From the NCBI GenBank assembly GCA_959347315.1, contig OY365811.1, positions 30,393,904 to 30,457,903 on the forward strand: a DNA stretch of 64,000 nt, in the 5' to 3' direction. Position numbers and translations under genes: made by a program. The DNA comes from Bimastos eiseni. Lineage: Eukaryota > Annelida > Clitellata > Crassiclitellata > Lumbricidae. Under the pieces are notes generated by a model that was not told the origin of the DNA, ran no database searches, and worked only from the letters and a program-made list of their open reading frames with translations. Below are positions 57,101 through 64,000 of the stretch, piece after piece. Numbering within the stretch: the first letter of the stretch is position 1; every line of letters starts with the position of its first letter.

Positions 57101-60100
57101 TGTTTGTGTTGTTTAGGTTTGGTGTGACCGGTTATCCTACACTGAAGTGGTTTAAAGATGGAAAACCATATGAATACGAGGGCCCACGAGATGCAGATGG
57201 TTAGAGATATTGTACTGTATAGATGTAATGTACATGCCCTTATATATGCAGACTTCTTTGCATCTGTATGACGTGAATTCTGATATCAACTGATCAGCAG
57301 CTGTTAGGTTGAATTCTATTTAATGATAATTACCCTTATCATTAGTTATGTTTCTTTTACAAGTCATTACTGCCTAAGGTTTTGAAGATTTGAGTCACCC
57401 TATACCAAGCCATCACTTTTGATTTAGGGATTGGATTAGACTTAATCAATCAATCAATATTCATTTTTTTAAGAGATTGCAAATCAGGATTACAGTTTGC
57501 ATAACAGTGACCTCATAAGAATATGGTTTATTGATGCTCACAAATTAAGTAATTACTTTTGATATTAGTATGCGTATTAGTATTATATAAAAGGATTTGA
57601 TTGTCTATTTACTGAACATTATCAATGTTTGTTGAAGTGTTTGAAGGTATTATATTAGATTTTCTTCTTTTGGTTGTCATATTTGCTTAACTGGTCAATA
57701 CAAGATGATGCAACAAAATTGAAAATGGTGACAATCGGTCCAGTAAAGTTCTGTATGGGGTTGAGTAATTGCTGTAATGATTGTTGTAATGATTTGTGGT
57801 TTTGATGGTCAGGAATTGCTGAATACATGAAGATTCGAGGTGATCCGAGCTGGTTGCCTCCACCGGAAGCAGTCATTGTTCTCACAAAAGATAATTTCAC
57901 GGAGGTCACTGAAAGAGAGGAACTGTTGTTCGTCATGTTCTACGCTCCATGGTGAGTAGTTATCTAAGTCGCTTAGAACAAAGTCCATGGACCATTCATC
58001 AGAACCTCTCAATGATGTGCATCTGTATGACGTGAATTCTGATATAAACTGATCCGCTGCATTTATCTCATGTTTAGTTGTAGAGTAGGACCTGATTATC
58101 TGCGACCTTGTTGCAAGCAATTGCCTACATATAGGTTGTGATGACATGCTTAAAAGCAATTTCGTCGTTACTGTACTTCTGAGGACGGATGACAACTGAT
58201 GACTACCGTAACTTGTCTGGTGGATGTATGTTTTGGAACTTTTACATGACACTTTTAAGACTTGATATGTAACCTGAAGCTAACTTACTCTACTCTGTGT
58301 TTTGAGGTTGATGCTTGGTAGGGTTGTTAATATCAGTTTTTGGGGCAAACCGATTATTGGATGTAAAAAAACGATTTCAAACCTGTTTTCGGATTTAAAA
58401 ACCAATTTCAAACCGGTTATCAGATTTAAAGAATCAATTTTAAACCGGTTATCGTTTAACATCCCTAATGTTTGGTCAGCATCCATCCATCTCCTGTGAA
58501 CTAGTCTAACAACACAGTAGCTAAATTGCCATTTTTCTAGAAACCTACCAATCTGTTGGCAAAGGCCAAGTCAGAGGCGCGTTTGCAGAAAACGGGGTCC
58601 TAGGCGCAAATAATTTTGAGGCCCTTCTGAATTTGTACACTGAGTCTGAGGGTCGTCTATAACTGACGTCACACACCTATTGGAGGGGTCATACATTAGG
58701 GACAATTTGTGATGAAGCGGGGGGAGTCTGAGATATGTGACGTCACGTCATCACTTCAAATATCAAAATACACAACTTTATTTTAAAATTTGACTCAACA
58801 GTGAGCCAACTTCCGGAAGTGAAGAGGCTCATAACATGCAGCCTTTGCTCTTACCAACACAGCTAACCTAATTGATATTGACATTAATAAAGCAATATTA
58901 CGAATTACCGCAATACACTTGTCATGTGAATGATTAGCTGTAAAAATAGAAAATTTTTATATTATATTTAATATATTTCAAACGTGAGGCATGCTATTTC
59001 GTTTAAAATGTTTTCATTCATTTGGGGCCCCCTGAGATGTTGTCTTGTGTGAAATGTTTTCATTCATTTGGGGCCCCATGAGGTGTTATTTTGTATTTTA
59101 TCTTTTCATTCATTTGGGGCTCCATGATATGTTATCTTGTATTTAATGTTTCATTTAGTTCAGGCCCCTCAGATATTATTTTTTATGAAATGTTTTCATT
59201 CAAGATGTTATTTTGTATTTAGTGTTTTCATTCATTTCGTGGCTCCCTGAGATGTTGTTTTGTATGAGATGTTTTTATTCATTTGGAGACCCATGAGATG
59301 TTATTTAGTATTTAACATTTTCATCATTTGGGGGGGGCCCCTCAGATCTAGGCGCGCGCGTAGTGCGCCTATAGGTAAACGCGCCACTGGGCCAAGTGCA
59401 AGCAAACTTGAGAATTTTGCTGTGTTGCAGAGATCAGATGCAATCTTTGTATCAGCTGAATCAGCTTTAACTTTTTCGTATAACTGATGTGATGTTCTTC
59501 TTGTGTATAAAGGTGTAACAGGCACAGCGAACTTGATGTGTAGTATTATCCCATGTTGTTGTATAGATCTGGTTGTTTATATTGCACATTTTAACGATCC
59601 TATTTAATCATTCTAGAAATATGACTGTCTAGCAGGTGTATGAAGGTGCAACTTTTTAATGCATTAGTGAAGCATCATTGAGCATTTTGTGTCCACAAGT
59701 TGTTTGTTTTGTGATAGGCATTGGGGGGGGGAGGGATTGAGTAATGGTGAACACACTGGGGCGCAGAGCTGAGGAACTGAGTTTGAGACCCGTATCCCCT
59801 TTACTAGTCCTTCTTTGCTAGGCAGGCATTTGTTAAAACGAGATGTATAACGTAACTGGGGCTTTGCATGGATGTAGACGGTTAAGTTCAACTCCCGTAA
59901 TAACTTGTTATCATTCGTTCATACTGTTTTGTATTCACACCGTGTTTGTCATTTTGAAATTAAATGAATATGATTAACATTATCATTATGACTTAAACAG
60001 TATAATGTATGATTCAACGTTTAACTTGTGTTGTTTCATTTCTGTTTAAGGTGTGGTCATTGCAAGCGTCTCCATCCGGAGTATGAGAAGGCTGCTCAGG

Positions 60101-63100
60101 AGCTGAAGAAGCAAAACAAGCCAGAGCTATTGGCAAAGGTGGACGCCACTGTTGAAACTGAATTGGCAACCAAGTACGGGGTCACAGGATACCCAACTCT
60201 GAAGATCTTCCGCAAGGGCCACGTTTACGATTACAAGGGAGAGACCCGGGACTCGTGGGGTTTGTATTTGTAACCAGTGCCGTATCTTCTGTTATTGCTT
60301 AGGGATGAGCTGAAACTTGACTCAGAATTCGGCGTTTCATAGTAGGCCTACTCAGCATAAATGCGGATTTGTAAAAATCAGCCTTTCATTTTTCTGTCTT
60401 GGAAATGAAAATCGAATTAATTTATTTACAAAACGTCAATCGACCTAACTAAAAGCACAAATACTAGTTACTAATTCCTAGTGCATACTGAGACAGAAGA
60501 AAAAGTCATAAAAAGTGAGCAAACGACCAAACTAAATCACAATAGAATGAGACTTTCTTATAAATATTTGAAACTCGGGCTGTACAATTCAATTCGGATT
60601 TGGCACTAAATTGACACTCGGTTCATCCCTATTATTGCTATTTCATAATATTCTAATATGTAAAATGTATGTTGCACCTCTATGTCAAGTTATTTTGGTC
60701 CATCCTTCAGGTTATTTTTTGATGATGATGTAATAATAATTAAAATTATTGGACAAACAAAACATCTTTCCAAAACTAAATGGTATGGACTTAGTGCAAC
60801 ATCCTGTGGAACATTACTTTTGAATGACATAGCACAAGTCATGAAATTTCATCTTGTCTTACACGTTTGGCCTGAGAGATATGTGATCAACCAGGCGTAG
60901 CCTCCTTAGGTAGAGGCTTATCTTTTCAGAGGAATGATGTGATCAATCCATACATAACTCATTATTATATGAATATATTATAGGGACTGAATCTCTTCTT
61001 GTAGAAATGTGAGTATTGGAACCACTATTGTGTACTAACCTGAAAGCTCGTCTGATCACGCCTTTCACTACCTTCTCTTACCAGATAATCGTTTTTTTCA
61101 CAGATAATCTGATAATCTGTTATTATGGAATTATGGAATTTTTCAGGCATGCTGACTTATATTGAGATGCAGCGAGGGATGGCGTCTAAGGAGTTTTCAT
61201 CTTTGGATGTAATCAAAAGGCATCTGGCGTCTTCAAGCGATGGCATGGCAGTGATTAGCATCGCTTTCTTCAGTTCTGCGGACGATGCAACATTTGCCAC
61301 TTATGACGAAGCCAGTGAGTAGCTCGATTAGTTGACATTTTATACTGCTCAATTTTAATCTTATTCTTTATTAATGTCAGTATTAGTATGGGTATTAGTA
61401 TGGATATTAGTAGTGATACTAGTATTAGTAGTAGTATCAGCTGTGTAACGATCACTTATATTTGCCATGGATGTTGATGTCAACTTTGCTGTACTTAAAC
61501 GATAGAAAGTGCAATATTTTACTATAATTTATATGGTTAAAAGGAGGCCCTGTTTGCAATTCAGCCAACTGGTTTTTGTAAAGATTTTGACGACACTTCT
61601 GGGGAGTTTCTGTAGAGGTTTATAGACAGCTGAGTCATTTGGTGTTTGGAGTTCAGATTCGTCCCAAGACCCAGCTGATTAAGGGAACTACCTCTCTCTG
61701 TTCTTTCCAGTTGATCCATGGAATCTACTGAATTGGGGATAGATTTTAGCCGGTCATACTACGATTGTTCATAGCTGGGGGGTTGATGCATCAGTCGTTA
61801 GATAATATCAATGTGCTCTGCACCTTGTTCTTTGAGATACTAAGTCGCCATCTCTCCGGCATTGTAACCATCTGTATGTGAAATTCGGTAATAACATTCA
61901 ACAGCATTATCAACATCGTAGTCAGTCACTATAGTAGCGCTGCCTATGTTTTCATCATACTAACACATGCTGACGATCAATCTCATGGCGTCTATTGGGA
62001 GAAATGGTGGCACCACGTGTAAACCGTACTCTTGTGTTAATGATGCACATTTTACAGTGTTTTACTGTATCCAGTTGATCATGGCTTTTTGATCAATTAT
62101 AATAATTTACATTGCATTTTTTGGGTGTTTTGACTTGTGTGCATTTACCTAATATATGCCAAACTAAAACGTAAAATATTCTGAATTTTATTTTATTTTA
62201 AGCGAATGAACTGAGAGGTGATTACAAGTTCTATCACACATTTGATAAGGAAGCGAGAAATTTCTACAAAGTTAGTCCGAGCTCTGTAGCTGTCTTCCTG
62301 TCTGAGAGATTCCAGACAAAGCACGAACCTAAAATGCACGCATTTGAAATCAAGGTATGGTTTATGTTGCTTTAGCTTTTATTACTTTCGTCAGTGCTTT
62401 AAAGAATTCTGTAATGAGCTTCTCTGTTTCAATCTTACTATAACTTATTTAATTTTAATATAGATGTTTAGTATTTATTTATCATTGGCCAAAAATGCTA
62501 TCAATTATTTATTTCATTTTCCGAAATTTGATACCGCCCTTCTTCCAACATCTTTTTGCTCAGAAGTGCATACGCAGACACTAACTAAGCTATAAATATT
62601 ATAACTCTGGTGCAGAAGATTTCAATGCACAGTAAATTTCTTTGAGCATGTATCATAATCTGAATTCTGATATTAGCTGAATTGAAAACACCTCTGTGTA
62701 AGCCAAGTTTATTGTAATGCATGACTGCCTTGAGTTGTGTTGCTGTTACTGTTAGAATGGACACTAAATTCCCTTTCCAGTAGTAAGAGCAATTGCATTG
62801 TACCTTTGAGAGTACAGATTCAAGCCTCTATTGTTTGTAGACATTCCTTACTTCGTTGTCAACTGTATGCTTTAACAGTCACCATTGAGAAACCTTTTGA
62901 GGTAGTCTGTCTTTTGCTGTTGCTCAGCTCCATGGTGATGTGTCATATGGTCTCATGTGGTCAGCTGGCCTTTGGGAGGAGGGCCATTCAAATGTATACA
63001 GTATAAGTTGTGTAAGAGTGTGTTATGTCCTAAGTTGCTTTATCTTCAAACACTGTTACTGATAGGAGGAAACAAAGGCAAGTGAAATAACCGACTTCAT

Positions 63101-63977
63101 AAAGGCTAAAGATGCTCCACTCGTTGGAGAATACAATTCGGAGTCAAGCGAGAAAACATACAAATCACGACGGCCTCTGGTCTTGTTCTTTTTGACCGTT
63201 GACTGGTCATTTGAACACAGAGATGGTTAGCACTACATATTTGCTTTATGTCACTTCTATTATCTAGTAATTAGACATTTATATAGCACCTCTATGATAT
63301 TCCCAAATTATAACAGCATTGTATTTGAGAATAGAGTATTGCATAATGTTATTTATTGGTACCAATAAATCAGTTGCATGTCTGACAAAACACGAGTGTT
63401 AGAAATTTTAACTCACAGGAATATTTATTGATATTCATGTTTATTGGCAAACTCACTGACAAACTGCAGAATGTAACATTGAAACATGACTGTGCAAATT
63501 TCATGATCTTACTGAACAGTGAACACACATCTTGAAAGGTTGTTTTCATTTTACAGCTTTCCATGGGAATGGACAATAAAAGTTATCTGAGATTTTATTG
63601 TGATTTGTTTAATTTTCACAAATTTGGAGCTCAAGCATAATCTCCTTTGCCAGAAAGTAAAAATTTCTATACCCGCTGTTTTACTATATGCTAACATTCT
63701 AATTTCGTATTGGAAACTGTGTAAATGGTTTCTATTTTAGCCACTCAGGCATGGAGAAGGAAGTTTGCTGAAGTTGCCAAGAAGTTTCCGAGCCTTACGT
63801 TTGCTGTCGCAGATGAGGAGCAGAACAGGGATCTTGTGATAGAGTTTGGATTTGACGAATCAAGCGAAGAAATTAATGTAGGATTGATTGATGAAAAGAA
63901 CAAGAAATACTCTATGAAGCCACAGGAGGAGTATGAATCAGATGAGGTCATCTCATTCCTAAAGGACTATTTGAAAG
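54031..63977 (+). CDS. PDIA4: Protein disulfide-isomerase A4 (ERp72), 3'-partial
   Basis: Ten exons join in frame to 500 residues; ERp72 is about 640, so only the last catalytic domain is missing. Signal peptide 1-22 ([20 protein letters not shown], likely cleaved after Ala22), short acidic linker, thioredoxin-like domain a0 with WCGHC (CGHC 78-81), domain a with WCGHC (CGHC 193-196), then b and b' domains without active-site cysteines. The 115-residue spacing of the two CGHC motifs is that of vertebrate ERp72. The enzyme forms, breaks and rearranges disulfides of secretory proteins in the ER lumen. The acidic N-terminal stretch is shorter than in vertebrates. The KEEL-type ER retention signal would lie beyond the window. 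I saw no clear ER-stress element upstream. Confidence 0.96.
54732..54855 (+). CDS. PDIA4: PDIA4 exon 2 (acidic linker and start of a0)
   Basis: Acceptor TTTATAG, donor TG|GTGAGT. Encodes [20 protein letters not shown] and [10 protein letters not shown], splitting the active-site Trp codon. Confidence 0.93.
55215..55440 (+). mobile_element. 5'-truncated CR1-like LINE 3' end
   Basis: One frame reads [17 protein letters not shown] and [10 protein letters not shown], the usual CR1 RT C-terminal block, followed by GAGCGCTCCTTAGTGGGCAA and GGGGTGCTATA at the 3' end. In PDIA4 intron 2. Confidence 0.75.
55563..55685 (+). CDS. PDIA4: PDIA4 exon 3 (first CGHC)
   Basis: Encodes [15 protein letters not shown] and [15 protein letters not shown]; donor AA|GTGAGT. 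Confidence 0.95.
55905..56926. mobile_element. ~1-kb piggyBac-like element
   Basis: Left end TTAACACGTTGACCGCT; right end inverted reads ATAACACTTTGACCGCT, so the TTAA target is intact on the left and mutated to TTAT on the right. No transposase seen. Holds a nested hAT-like MITE. In PDIA4 intron 3. Confidence 0.65.
56035..56211. mobile_element. 177-bp hAT-like MITE nested in the piggyBac-like element
   Basis: Ends CAGGGTTGTTAATA and, inverted, CAAGGCTGTTAACA. Exact 8-bp duplication GTACTGAA at 56027-56034 and 56212-56219. Interior has repeated TATCGCGATA and AGTATTGGTA words. Confidence 0.88.
57117..57199 (+). CDS. PDIA4: PDIA4 exon 4 (end of a0)
   Basis: Acceptor TGTTTAG. Encodes [20 protein letters not shown] with the conserved cis-proline (YPT); donor G|GTTAGA. 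Confidence 0.94.
57813..57951 (+). CDS. PDIA4: PDIA4 exon 5 (start of domain a)
   Basis: Acceptor GGTCAG. Encodes [20 protein letters not shown] and [10 protein letters not shown]; donor TG|GTGAGT splits the Trp codon as in exon 2. Confidence 0.94.
58319..58467. mobile_element. 149-bp hAT-like MITE
   Basis: Ends TAGGGTTGTTAATATC and, inverted, TAGGGATGTTAAACGATA. Flanks ATGCTTGG (58311-58318) and ATGTTTGG (58468-58475) match at 7 of 8. In PDIA4 intron 5. Confidence 0.85.
58572..59389. mobile_element. 818-bp hAT-like element with internal tandem repeat
   Basis: Ends CAGAGGCGCGTTTGC and, inverted, CAGTGGCGCGTTTACC. Exact 8-bp duplication GGCCAAGT at 58564-58571 and 59390-59397. From about 58990 to 59335 a unit of about 58 bp (TTTTCATTCATTTGGGGCCC, CTGAGATGTT) repeats about six times. 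In PDIA4 intron 5. Confidence 0.9.
60051..60259 (+). CDS. PDIA4: PDIA4 exon 6 (second CGHC, end of domain a)
   Basis: Acceptor TTTAAG. Encodes [37 protein letters not shown] and KGETRDSWG; the donor is the weaker G|GTTTGT. Confidence 0.94.
60300..60631. mobile_element. 332-bp hAT-like MITE
   Basis: Ends TAGGGATGAGCTGAAACTTGA and, inverted, TAGGGATGAACCGAGTGTCA. Exact 8-bp duplication TTATTGCT at 60292-60299 and 60632-60639. Begins 40 bp after PDIA4 exon 6. Confidence 0.9.
61147..61314 (+). CDS. PDIA4: PDIA4 exon 7 (domain b, first part)
   Basis: Acceptor TTTTTCAG, donor A|GTGAGT. Encodes [17 protein letters not shown] and [19 protein letters not shown]. Confidence 0.93.
62203..62354 (+). 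CDS. PDIA4: PDIA4 exon 8 (domain b, second part)
   Basis: Acceptor TTTTAAG, donor AAG|GTATGG. Encodes [17 protein letters not shown], close to the ERp72 pattern NLREDYKFHHTF, and [15 protein letters not shown]. Confidence 0.94.
62527..62576 (-). repeat. Inverted copy of the 29881-29932 repeat
   Basis: Minus-strand sequence matches the SINE-like fragment at 29881-29932 at most positions (GCACTTCTGAGCAAAAAGAT, GTTGGAAGAAGGGCGGTATC). Confidence 0.75.
63066..63225 (+). CDS. PDIA4: PDIA4 exon 9 (domain b', first part)
   Basis: Acceptor TGATAG, donor G|GTTAGC. Encodes [17 protein letters not shown] and [19 protein letters not shown]. Confidence 0.93.
63741..63977 (+). CDS. PDIA4: PDIA4 exon 10 (domain b', second part)
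   Basis: Acceptor ATTTTAG, donor G|GTATGT. Encodes [32 protein letters not shown] and [11 protein letters not shown]; the next exon lies past the window. Confidence 0.93.
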
Positions 63978-64000
63978 GTATGTTTTATGCAAAGAAACTA

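Overview
This is an animal (metazoan) nuclear genomic window. It has spliced genes with GT-AG introns, tRNA-derived SINEs, CR1-like and other non-LTR LINEs, many non-autonomous DNA transposons and long microsatellites. No prokaryotic, organellar or viral genes are visible. The repeated AGGCCTA-type words, the transposon mix and the gene families suggest an invertebrate, perhaps an echinoderm or another invertebrate deuterostome. The species assignment is inference with low certainty.

Four protein-coding genes can be assembled, and the splice phases agree at every junction. (1) Plus strand, 2583-27835: the 3' part of an L1-family cell adhesion gene of the neuroglian type. It has 18 exons covering part of the Ig array (four Ig domains), five fibronectin III domains, a transmembrane helix and a cytoplasmic tail; the first exons lie upstream of the window. 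(2) Minus strand, 42364-32918: a six-exon gene for a predicted 384-residue type I membrane protein with signal peptide, SUEL-type lectin domain, CUB-like domain, sushi/CCP domain, transmembrane helix and a short tail. (3) Minus strand, 50318-46093: a four-exon gene (including a 28-nt microexon) for a predicted 311-residue, N-terminally membrane-anchored, otherwise disordered protein that I do not recognise. (4) Plus strand, 54031-63977: protein disulfide isomerase A4 (ERp72), ten exons from the signal peptide through the a0, a, b and b' domains; the last catalytic domain lies beyond the window. Genes 3 and 4 are divergent. The genes show no operon-like relation. They share only a membrane or secretory-pathway theme, and an ER thioredoxin-fold oxidoreductase beside genes for disulfide-rich ectodomains is probably coincidence.

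Introns and intergenic DNA are dominated by repeats. A decayed non-LTR retrotransposon (7.7-11.0 kb) carries a nested 861-bp hAT-like element. A 3-kb element with about 135-bp inverted repeats (18.6-21.6 kb) carries a nested CR1-like LINE. A 0.9-kb TACA tetranucleotide array and a 1.3-kb polypurine minisatellite with higher-order structure lie in introns of the lectin gene. A 1.7-kb hAT-like element with exact 8-bp target duplications lies between genes 3 and 4. Several small hAT-like and TTAA-type elements crowd the PDIA4 introns. Most of these were recognised from inverted ends plus matching target duplications seen directly in the sequence.
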